Assembly: GCA_030762175.1 (NCBI GenBank)
Contig: CM060840.1
Location: forward strand, 44,687,501 to 44,751,500
Source of the DNA: Metallyticus violacea
Taxonomy: Eukaryota; Arthropoda; Insecta; Mantodea; Metallyticidae
Length of the DNA stretch: 64,000 nt
Direction: 5' to 3'
The position numbers were made by a program, and so were the translations under genes. Positions 23,700-33,360 of this stretch are shown in pieces (position 1 is the stretch's first letter; the number at the start of each line of letters is the position of its first letter). The notes under the pieces were generated by a model. The model did no database searches. It was not told the origin of the DNA and saw only the letters and a list, made by a program, of their open reading frames with translations.

Positions 23700-24237
23700 T
23701 TAATTTAATTCATTGCAGTTCAAATAGAGTAATCGTTCATTAAATTTACATATTGTAGCTCTCAAAATGCCTACCCAGTTCCACGAAGATCTGTACACCG
23801 AGTGACCTGTGGTTAGATGGAGGTACATCCTGGTTGTGACTGCATCGTCGCTAATGACACTGATTTACATTTGACTGGCTATGAACACATTTCACATCTC
23901 AGCGTACCTACAACGTTGATCCATATCAATGCCAATAGCTTCATATTGAAGCGTCTGAGATCATATCGTGTTCCCACTCTTTCTACTCGTAAATTCTTAA
24001 TACCTATATTCGGGAAACTTGAACCCGAACTAGGAAAACTTCTTTGGTGCTGAACGTGGGACCTCAGCAGGTTGCATCCCGCCCCATATTGTCCATTTTA
24101 CGCCAAAAACAAGTTCCGGCAATTGCTCTCCCCCACTCATGAGGCATCTGGACACGTTTTCAACGAGAACTTGAGACAGAAGGATAAGGTGGAGAGTGTT
24201 GGAATGAAACTTGAGGTACGGGAGAAACATGAGAAAA
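23700..24237. other. No gene seen
   Basis: Moderate GC with several short open frames (23817-24053 plus, 24030-24230 minus), none recognisable. Confidence 0.4.
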
Positions 24238-24345
24238 TAAAAAAAAAAAAAAAAAACGCCTTTGTTCGCCTGACCGCTACCAGGGATTCAAACAGAGTAT
24301 GCAATCGATGCAACTCAGGTGCTCTCGTCACGTGATCTAGCTATC
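24238..24345 (-). repeat. tRNA-like SINE head with T/A run
   Basis: On the minus strand, TAGCTAGATCACGTGACGAG (A-box region) is followed by GTTTGAATCCC (B box, about 24284-24294) and, after the head, by a run of T (A run on plus at 24240-24256). It is a short tRNA-derived retroposon with no body that I recognise. Confidence 0.45.
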
Positions 24346-25484
24346 AAGAGGCATAATTCTGTAACTTCACCCAGTAACATTCGCTTTTTCATCTTACAAA
24401 GGCCAGAACTCCCAAACTAATTTTTGCGCTTCGGAATGCTTGGTATTACAAAAGACACGCACTTTCACTATTGCGATTGTTCTTTTGTTTCTGTGTCAAA
24501 GTGATATATTCATGCCTCATCCACATTAATATGCCTGTTCTTTAAAAACAATGGATGGTTTCAACAGAACTATGGTCAGAATTTAGCGCTTTAAGAAACC
24601 ATTTCAAACACCGTTTGAGTATTCCTACGGTCTCAACCACGATATCGTGAACATGCTCTCAGTAGTTTTCAATGATGTGCAGTCTTGCATGATTAGCTCG
24701 GAACATTATCAAATCATCTGACGTGACAAGTACTGCTTGATGTATATTGGGCATCGTCCCTGCTTTTCAAATTAAATGCTCAGTTTTTTATTACATACAA
24801 AGTGCAAGCTCCCTTCAAGCTTACTGTATGTATCATTCATTTCTTTTATTTGTTTAAAGTGAGCGTTGCAATTACTTTACTGCATTTAAAGTGTACATTT
24901 TAATCCTTGAATGTATGAAGGAAAGAAACCATCATGACAGTCTGAAAACGTTGCTGAGAACAAAGAGCCTTTCGATTCAGATTATGGCATGCTTTTTATT
25001 GCTCCCACTGTTATTTTACGCTGTGTAATGTAAATTCAAATTGGGCATATCCCCTAAATATTTGAAAAAGTAGCAAATATTTGTAATGTAATTTGAGGAC
25101 ATCTATAAATAATACTAAAGTAATGGCATTTGTGGGCCACCAACAAAAATATTACAAAATGTTTTACGGTCCGATATAATAGATCAAGTAAATAACTTTA
25201 AATATTTTTCAAATGTGTTATTTTTTTAACACAAGTCGTTTACTAAAGTTTTTAAATCAAAGTCAGATAAGAAAAAATCAGTCTTTTTCAACAGATATTC
25301 CATAAGAACAGTTTCGCTACCTCTGGATAACCTGTTCAGGTTATTGGTAAGAATTAGATATATTTAATGTATTGACATTAAACACGTTTTAGTAGCAATT
25401 TATTATAATATAAAAATAAAATATAATTATAAAAACAACAATTTTATTTATAATTTTACCACCACCCCCAAAATAGTTATTTAC
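24346..25484. other. No gene seen
   Basis: AT-rich DNA without recognised features. Confidence 0.45.
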
Positions 25485-25757
25485 ATTGGTCGAGTTGGTG
25501 GTTAGTGATAATCATACCTTGCCTCATAGACCCAAGATCGCTGATTCAATTCCGATGGGTTTTTTTGTGGGCGTAAAAATCCTAAGTATGGCTTCCTTCG
25601 AAAGGGAAGTAAAGCTGTGGGTCCCGTGTCGTAGATTTACGTTACGTAAAAGAACCTCAAGAGGTGGCCTCTGAGCAAAATGTATCCACCGTTTCACGCC
25701 TTGAATTCAATGGAACGTTGATGACCTGAGATGTTAAAGAGCGTCCGTAAGGTTAAG
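25485..25757 (+). repeat. tRNA-derived SINE, family A
   Basis: A well-preserved copy. The A-box region is GTTGGTGGTTAGTGATAATC and the B box is GATTCAATTCCG. The body has 'gggcgtaaaaatcctaag', 'tatggcttccttcgaaag', 'gtcccgtgtcgtagattta', 'aagaacctcaag' and the end block 'gatgacctgagatgttaaag', 'agcgtccgtaa'. No convincing target duplication was found. Confidence 0.9.
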
Positions 25758-26031
25758 TTATATCTTGCACGGCACGACTGTGAACGGCTTGCAAGTCCAG
25801 TTTTTCTTACCATCTGACCTATCGTGCCGCGGCCTCTCCTAACCTTAGCCTAACACAGGTTTTGTGGGGAAAAAAAATAACATTTAATAGTAATTAACTT
25901 TAATAGTATTCCTAACTATGAAGCCTGGATAATAAGATTTCGGATCGCCACTATGTTACAAGATAACCTTAGAGGTCTTTAACTAATAGTAGATCCAGAG
26001 TGAGAAGATTTGCAGCTATGGTCGGGCAGGG

Positions 26032-26110
26032 CACGGTAGTTCATATGGTAAGAGAGCCGGCACGGCAAGTTGAGGACACGTAGTTCGAATTCCTGCCGAA
26101 ATTTTAATTT
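26032..26110 (+). repeat. tRNA-like SINE head
   Basis: GGCACGGTAGTTCATATGGT (A-box region) and ACGTAGTTCGAATTCCTGCC (B-box region) are spaced as in a tRNA and could pair as an acceptor stem (GGCA with TGCC). It is followed by a T-rich run. It resembles a tRNA of the Ala/Gly type, but the anticodon arm does not fold convincingly, so I call it a SINE head and not a gene. Confidence 0.45.
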
Positions 26111-26309
26111 TTTTTCCATCTAGCTCTGATTTCAAATATGGATATGGAAGAAAAAGTTGGCAAACCTAAACACATGAGCCTATAAAATAAGACTAAAAAA
26201 CCCAAAAGAAGTTTTATAGGGCGAGGTATAGTGGGGGAATGTGAACAATGGCCTCAAGTAATAGAAAATGTTTAGAAGTTTTAGAGATGAGCTTGGTTTT
26301 GTTTATTTG

Positions 26310-26510
26310 TTTTCTAAGATCACTGACTAGAGTCTTGAAGAAATAAGGAAAGAGCTAAAAGTAAAGGGAGTAAAAGATGCAGCAAATTAACAGAATGGAG
26401 TACGATGGTCTACCAAAGGAAATCCTAGAATATAAACAATATTTTGCATGACCAAGATAACGTTGAAAAGAGCAGTTCCGATTAGATACAGGATTGGCCA
26501 ATCTGTTAAA
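26310..26510 (+). pseudogene. Non-LTR retrotransposon ORF2, C-terminal scrap
   Basis: LEEIRKELKVKG (26335-26370) and, after a frame change, INRMEYDGLPKEILEYK (26385-26435) match the C-terminal motif of arthropod LINE polyproteins, in which (I/H)xRMxxxRLPKxxLEYKPxGKR precedes a GRPRKRW segment. Here the basic tail is broken by stops (PR.R.KEQF). It is the same kind of tail as the fragment at 4.1-4.4 kb but a different copy. Confidence 0.65.
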
Positions 26511-26519
26511 GACATGATG

Positions 26520-28148
26520 TTAAAATGATACTATTATAGATTAAAATTAAAATTAAATGCTCTAAATCAAATTTGCTACTATGTATGAAGTTTATGATAC
26601 AACAAAATGCCAAAACGAGAACTTAACATTCGTTTCTTCAACATTTTCTAATCAACAATACAATACATAATATGAACAGCACATAGCGATTAACAGTTCT
26701 ACTTGAATGTAAAGTTTTAATTATTTACACTTTAAATATAGCCTTTAATGATGTAAGTTTATTAGTATAAGCTTTGTAAGCAAATAGCATAACTTCATTT
26801 AAAGAAAAGCGTCTTCATACAATGCTCAATAAACTCTGTAGAGAGTTTACGACTTTCTCTGTCTATCCATCAGCTGGCGAATAGACTACATCAATAACCG
26901 CGTTCGTTCAAAGTGTTAGTTATCAGTGCCTCACTGTGTATAAATTGCTACTTAAGCTTACATTAAGTTAAAATGCGTGCCAATAATACGTTTGTCATGG
27001 TGTAAACAAAAACAATTTGAGTTTGTAATCAGTGCAAGGCGCTCTTTAGTATAGACATATTAATGTTAACATGCTTTTAAATCATGTTGCACGCGAATAG
27101 TTCTGCGTAAAGCACGAAAACTGCATTAATTATAATTTACTGTGGAGTGTAAAATCGTCCAATGCTTAAACGCTTTAATATATTTATTGCCATTTAGTGG
27201 CCATTTGTATATGAAAATTACTTCAATAGCTTCTCGGGTTCAGTTTTATGCCTGGACTTTCTTTCCTCCAAATGCCGCAAATACATTCAACGCATGGGCC
27301 AATCCATATTAAATCAGACACTAAACCTTATAAATTAGTATCCTTTGAAATGTTTTTGTACAAAAAGGTTAAGATATACATAATTATGTGAAATAACACC
27401 ATTTCTTGTTTTAATGCAATAAATTTAAGGTATATTTGTTAAAATCAATTTCGAAGGGTATAAACCCATAGAGACTATTGCTACCCGTATAAAAAAAAAA
27501 AAACATATTATAGCTGATAGTACACAATCTAGAAATGTTTATGTGCCATATTTAACCTAAGGTTTATATATGAACATAAATTCCTTTACTAACTTCCCCA
27601 CGGAAAACAAAGTCAAATATAAGTTCTATGACAAAAAAATGTGAATAATATTTTTATGTTCCATCAGCAAAAACTGTTAATAAATAATTTCGTTTCATTA
27701 CGCTTGGAACACGCGCATCCAAGTATGATTACGCGGGGGTGAGCGAGAAATCAGCTGTACTACTTTGATTTGAGAGTGTTGGTACTATGCCGTGCAAGAC
27801 AGACATAAATACTCTACTTCTAGATATGAAGTGTTTTTCTACACTCGTTTATATTGTAGCATAAATTTGGAAATTAATATTTATTTGTCTTACCAACGCC
27901 TTGTTTTTATTTTTTACTGCCCTTATGACGAAATAGACGAAGTTCAAATATACATAATTTTTTTTATTCTAAGCTCGTAATCAATGACAAGTGTTTTTCA
28001 AACCTTTATGTGAACTTTATAATAATCCATTGTTCAGATTTCTATTTTAAGGCACTTCAAGAGATTTCTATGCCTCTATAAATAGGACAATTTAATAACT
28101 TTGGCGAAATTTTACATGAAAATTATTACACCTAGGGATTTCTATTTC

Positions 28149-28150
<2 letters not shown>
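26520..28150. other. No gene seen
   Basis: Strongly AT-rich, with no coding signature or repeat family recognised. Confidence 0.5.

Positions 28151-28195
<45 letters not shown>
28151..28195. repeat. Poly(A) tract of 45
   Basis: An uninterrupted run of 45 A residues. No retroposon body is recognisable on its left, so it may be a slippage-expanded tail of an old insertion or an assembly-sensitive homopolymer. Confidence 0.95.
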
Positions 28196-28197
<2 letters not shown>

Positions 28198-28699
28198 AAC
28201 CTTTTTCTAATATAAAATATATATCAAAAGTTAAAAGTAATGCGAGGTCATTTTTTCGTTTCACATGGAATCACCTGTGCAAGAGAACCATTGTCTTGTC
28301 CGTGTTCTTCGGCTGTCAGGTGATATTGCAGAGTAAGGCATGATGGATTATAAAGGATGAAAATTGCTATGAATCTATTAACTTACTTTTAAAACTTTGC
28401 ATAGGTTTAATAACGAAAGAGGACAGAGAGACCTCAATCTGGTTTAAGTTTCTGGTTGATTTCAAAAGATTTTATGTTTATTTTATGTTTATTTATTGAT
28501 AAGAGTGATTTCATTAAGTTGTTTATTCCATTTAATATTGTATACTATACTAGAATAAAAAATAGCCTCTACTGTTCACCAGTTAATTAACAAAATTCCT
28601 ACGTTATGTAACTAGTTGCATTAAGTCACCATATGAACAATTATGTCATTAAACTGTTCATTGCCAAAATAACTTCATCAGCGTTACGATAACAACATA

Positions 28700-29100
28700 A
28701 GGAAACAGTTGATATATTACTAAAATCAGAATCAATCATTTGTCCATCGCATAATACATAATTACAGCATTATTAATAAAATGTAATAATTTAATATTAA
28801 CTATCAAGTGAATTAATAAAATTTGATAATAATCTGTTCTGAAATATATGCGACATTAACATTTCTGAAATAACCATAATATTTTTACTGAATCATCCAA
28901 TTATTGAATTTATCGTATTCATTCTTATAAATGTCAATGTTTACAGCCTTTTCCCGTGGTAAATCCATCTTCGCTAACAATAACAATAGACAAGCCAAAC
29001 GAAACTCTCTATTGATACAATGACATAACTACAATTGATGAAGGCATGGATTTCTGTATAATTCATTATAAAATCTGCTTTATTAATAAAATGTAGTTCA
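28700..29100 (+). repeat. Unclassified dispersed repeat (copy 1)
   Basis: This stretch aligns with 43770-44110. Shared blocks in order are 'aatcaatcat', 'tgaaatat.tgc.acatta', 'tttacagc', 'aaatc.atctt', 'aacaataacaatagacaa', 'tctctat.gatacaatg' and 'gcatttatt'. Divergence is high and no open frame, tRNA head or terminal inverted repeat is apparent, so the class is unknown. Confidence 0.55.
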
Positions 29101-29130
29101 TACATTAATTTTTTCATACAATATTTTTCT

Positions 29131-29133
<3 letters not shown>

Positions 29134-29178
<45 letters not shown>
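29134..29178. repeat. (AT)n followed by poly(T)
   Basis: An AT run of about 27 bases passes into 18-19 T residues. Confidence 0.9.
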
Positions 29179-29179
29179 C

Positions 29180-31420
29180 AAAATCTAAACTGTACCTGAC
29201 TGGTGAATGGATGTACAATCAATTAGAAAATACACGTTCTACTTGTGCATGATGCACGCATTTTCAGAATTTTCAAAGCAATTTATGTTTCCCGTAAAGC
29301 GAAACCATTGAGTAGACTGAAGTTTGGCAGCTTAAAAATAAATTACGTATTGTACAGATTATGTTGTCTATGAATTGTTACATGTACACGTAGACAACGG
29401 GACTTTGCTCGTAGATGCGCATCTCTGCTTTTAACACTTGCATCATAAATTACTATTAGTTTGATGTTAGTAACTTTATTATTATGAATAATTATTAGCT
29501 TGAAGCTGCGCTGTTATTTTCATTATTGTGCATAATTCTTATTGTTATGTAGGCAATTTTTATAATTTTGCATAGCTACTATGGGATCGTTAACTAAAAT
29601 TGGTAAATATGTGGGCACATTCATAGCCACATAACCTTACAGTGGCCAGCATAACATCGCGGAGAACTTGTTAATGGCAATCTTGATTGTCAGCACCTTC
29701 TACAGGCATAGTTTGTAATTTAACTAGTAGCCGTGCTGTTGAAATCTGAGCACGGAGATTGCCATTGCAGCAGTGCATGTCTCCCTTGCTTCTTCAGCCC
29801 CCAGCAAGAGCCCACTGCTGCCGTACGATGTTCGTGCTGTCTGGACCTAAACACGTTTCAGTATCGGCGTTTATATTTCCACACACGCTTAATAAAACCC
29901 GGTAATTGTATATTGTAATATAAGTGTTGAAAGGCACGCATTGCGCATCCGAATATGATTAGTTGCGACCCGAATATCGCATTTCAATAAATATGTTCCA
30001 TACTTTTTTTTTATACTGCCATATCGTAATGTAACTTGTTTTTAATTTATTATAATTTATTTTAATTTGGAAAGTTAAAATCAATAACTTGAAATACCGA
30101 ATCGATTTGTTCGTATGTTTGTATAAATACGCGTTAGTGTATTGCTAGTTAATGTTGATTTTATTGAAATATTTATTAGATCCATGATATGAAGGTTATG
30201 ATGGAATTTGGCGAAAGTAATAAAGATATTGAAGAAGAACCATGAAGCGCCGACTAGTATGAGGAATAATTTGCTGCCTGAAAATTTTTAAAAAAACGAC
30301 ATGAGCGAGAACGTGATTTATTCACAGTTTGTGCAAAAAAAAAAAAAAAAAAATGCCGGGACAAGTGGGAATGTTATGTTGGGGTATTTTCTGAAGAAAT
30401 CGAAGGTATTGAAAACTTCAACATTATGGTCTATTTATTCCATATTAAAGCCTTCGTTATATCTGAGTCATAGTGCTGGTATATTGAAGTTTAGAAGTTC
30501 CATTGCCTTCTTGAAATATAAAACCTGTGGGATATTGTACCCCGTATAGTACAACTATTCATATTAAAAACAAGTAATTTGCATTGCTTGAATAATTTCG
30601 TAAATTTGTTCTTTTAATTATGTGATATAGCAAGACTGCTACTTTCAGTTGTAATTTATAAAATATATCTTTGCAACACTACTCTTGAATTGTTTTACTC
30701 CAATGCCGCGACTCAAACTACTAATTTCAGGAATAAAATTAGATAGGCATTAGTTACATTTCGATATGGTAGTGAGAGCGTGGAATAATAAAAATGAAGA
30801 TTCGTGTAAATACTTTGGTGAAAGTAATGTAATGTGTAAAAATTGTTAAATACACTAATAAGAGCAGTTTATTTTACATAAATTTTGTAGATTCTTTATT
30901 GAATAAATAATTCTCATCCATAACATACTATAAAAGAGCAGAGGTTAAGAATTTCGGTAGATCTATGCCAAAGTGACATTGTGCATCGATTAAAAAGGTG
31001 ACAAAAAAGCTGACATTATTCACACACAATGTCCTTTTGGATTTAGACTATATAAATTACTTTTAAATTGTTTCATCCATTTTTTACAAAATGCTTATAT
31101 TAGAACATAATAATGTTTAATGAAAGCCAAGGTAAATATTATTTTAAATACAAAAAAACCCGAATAAATGTGAATCTGATATTACTTCAGCTTCAAAATA
31201 ATTTCTTCCTTTTCTGAACACAGAATATTTGCTGACTAGGGCATTCATGAACTTTGCATTTTGAATGAATGTATGATAATGTCTTAACTAATTGTAGAAA
31301 GCATATTGTCAAAAAAATACAGAAATACAAGAGAATACACACATTCTCAGTGCACGCAAAGCAGAAACTGAACTACACTCTCACATCGATCCGCTTAGAT
31401 TTCTCGAAAGCACAATTTCG
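29180..31420. other. No gene seen; one GC-richer patch
   Basis: Mostly AT-rich. A patch at about 29740-29850 is clearly GC-richer ('ttcagcccccagcaagagcc') with no motif I recognise. A 19-base A run lies at 30334-30352. Confidence 0.4.
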
Positions 31421-31424
31421 ACTC

Positions 31425-31500
31425 TGGCCGGTATTGAACCTGCGATCTTGGGTCTACAAGGAAAGTATAGTTACCTCTACCACCAGGATCGAACAGGTAG
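31425..31500 (-). repeat. SINE family A, head only
   Basis: On the minus strand the sequence reads CCTGGTGGTAGAGGTAACTA (A box), then GTAGACCCAAGATCGCAGG and TTCAATACCGGCCAG (B box), as in family A heads. It stops just after the head, so the copy is 3'-truncated or interrupted. Confidence 0.75.
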
Positions 31501-31558
31501 AGAAACATATACATATTACCTGGAAGTATAGATTGCAAAGAAAAGAATTTTGAGGTTT

Positions 31559-31834
31559 TTTTAATAGTGTTTAAAATGTTTTAGTGTTTTTACTACTGAG
31601 GCACCACACTGATGATATTGAGATGAAATGATAAATTGGGGAAGGATATTTTTTTTAAAGGAAGAAAACGTTCCAGACCCAAGTTTAGGGTATCTCCTCG
31701 ACATTTGCCATTCATGAGGACTGAGGAAAACCTGGAAAAAACCTCAGTCAGAGAGGACGGTCCTGGTGAGATTCAAACCCCAGACTACCCCGCTCACGAG
31801 TCCGCGCCTTAACGACCTCGGCCACCCGCGGCGG
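31559..31834 (-). repeat. SINE family D (copy 2) with target duplication
   Basis: On the minus strand it starts CCGCGGGTGGCCGAGGTCGT, then TAAGGCGCGGACTCGTGAG, and has the B box GGTTTGAATC. The body includes GGTTTTCCTCAGTCCTCATG and AATGGCAAATGTCGAGGAGA and ends with 'gtggtgcctcagtagtaaaa'. The 11-base sequence TTTTGAGGTTT flanks it on both sides (31548-31558 and 31835-31845), a perfect target-site duplication. The insertion splits the hAT transposase sequence. Confidence 0.9.
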
Positions 31835-32105
31835 TTTTGAGGTTTCTGAATTAGCATTATGCGGCCATGATGAAATAGAGAAACGAACATCCCGGCAAAT
31901 TTAATGGCCTTGTTGACTGTAGGTAGTGTTGATAGTGCTGTGAAGGAACACAAAGAGAGCAATACTATATTTAATGGGACTTCAAAAAGCATACAGAACG
32001 AATTGTTGGAACGCAAGTTGGAAATATCTCTTTGCAAAACAAAGAACTGAATCAATCGAACTTTATAGCTCTCATGGCAGATGATACTACAGACGTTTAT
32101 AGTCA

Positions 32106-32370
32106 GTCCTGGTGGTCTGGCTTCTAAACCCAATCGCGGTTCGAACCCGGCCAGGAGCGATGGGTTTTTTCGGGCGTAAAAATCCTAAGTATGGCTTCCT
32201 TCGGAAGGGAAGTAAAGCCGTGGGTCCCGTGTCCTACATTTACGGCACGAAAAAGAACCTCAAGTCTGAAAGAGAGGCCTCTGAGCAAAATTTGTCAACC
32301 GTTTCGCGCCCTGAGTTGAATGGGACGCTGATGACCTGAGATGTTAAAGAGCGTCCATAAATAAATCAAT
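32106..32370 (+). repeat. SINE family A, first unit of a dimer
   Basis: A nearly complete copy. The head (CCTGGTGGTCTGGCTTCTAA, B box GGTTCGAACCCGGCC) is followed by the whole body and the end block 'gatgacctgagatgttaaag', 'agcgtccataaataaa'. It begins immediately after the ADDTTDVYSQ codons of the hAT relic and is followed without spacer by a second copy. Confidence 0.92.
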
Positions 32371-32638
32371 CTGGTGGTCTGGGAGTAACCATACCTTGCC
32401 TCATAGACCCAAGATCGCGGATTCAATCCCGGTTAAGATCGATGGATTTTTCGGGCCTAAAAATTTTAAGTATGGCTTCCTTTGGAAGGGAAGTAAAGCC
32501 ATGGGTCTCGTGTCGTAGATTTGCGGCACGTAAAAGAACCTCAAGCTTGAAAGAGGCCTCTGAGCAAAATTTATCAGCCTGAATTGAATGGGACGCTGAT
32601 GACCTGAGATGTTAAAAATTAAAGAGCGTCCATAAACT
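32371..32638 (+). repeat. SINE family A, second unit of a dimer
   Basis: A second copy in the same orientation, joined directly to the first: CTGGTGGTCTGGGAGTAACC, B box GATTCAATCCCGG, body, end block with a small 'aaattaaag' duplication and 'cgtccataaact'. It differs from the first unit by many substitutions and a short deletion ('ttatcagcctgaattg'). It is therefore not a recent tandem duplication. It is followed by an A/TA-rich tail (32639-32660). Confidence 0.9.
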
Positions 32639-33360
32639 TAAAAAAAATATATATATATATACAAAATAAAGAAAGTTTTCCATTTTGCACATAATGTTCA
32701 CTGTTATGAAACCAATTAAACTTAATAATGGAAAGAGCTCCATAAAATAAATAAATCGACAAAAGTATTTTGTAGTCTCTCTGCAGTTTCATAATTTTTC
32801 TCTCGCTCACCACAACATGTAACTGCATTGGAAAATGTGACACAGCGACACATAATGAGCTAGAGAAGAATATTGTTCATTAAGTTCGATCTCTTCGTTG
32901 CAATTCAGAAGGGTTTACAATTCTTTCACAAAGTTAAGCCGCATCAGCAAATTGACACCATAAAAATAAAGAAAAAATTTGCGAATTTTATCAATGAAAT
33001 GGAACAAATTCAGAATGAAGAGATAGAGATCTATACAGATGAAACAGAAAGTAGGAACAAGCGTGGAAGAATTTAATTAAGCAGAATAGCGAACGGCAAT
33101 TGAAGCATTAATCGCATCACTGCAGAAACAAAAGATTATTTTGAGAAAACGAGTCATCCTGGAACAGTTCTGAATTCTGCAAATTTCGAAGGATTTTCTA
33201 AGACATTTCCCGGAAATGTCTTTGAACTGTGGCTTAAAAACAACCCTATGTTAAACAAGCAAAGATCTCACACCGAACTCTCTGTGCTTTATGAAAGACC
33301 ACACTTTAGGAATACTAGCAGCTCTATCTTCAGCTTAATGGTAGCACTTTTAGTGAAATA

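Larger units (their letters stand above)
31500..33360 (+). pseudogene. hAT-type transposase relic, split by SINEs
   Basis: Removing the inserted SINEs leaves pieces in the order expected for zinc-finger-MYM/TTF-type hAT transposases. Piece 1 spans the junction of the SINE D insertion (LALCGHDEIEKR; family LAFRGHDES). Piece 2 reads VGSVDSAVKEH, NGTSKSIQNELLERKLEI and then FIALMADDTTDVYSQ (family ADETTDVS, with the catalytic aspartate), ending at 32103 where SINE A begins. Piece 3 (32873-33076) reads FVAIQKGLQFFHKVKPHQQI. The last piece (33204-33330) reads FPGNVFELWLKNNPML and TELSVLYERPHFRN. The C-terminal dimerisation block is missing. Frameshifts are present, and the part between pieces 2 and 3 is mostly lost. 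Confidence 0.8.

Noticed and set aside
26032..26110. A true tRNA gene
   Set aside because: A and B boxes and a short acceptor pairing exist, but the anticodon arm does not fold and a SINE-like T-rich flank follows.
28151..28195. Processed pseudogene tail
   Set aside because: No coding similarity upstream on the relevant strand.
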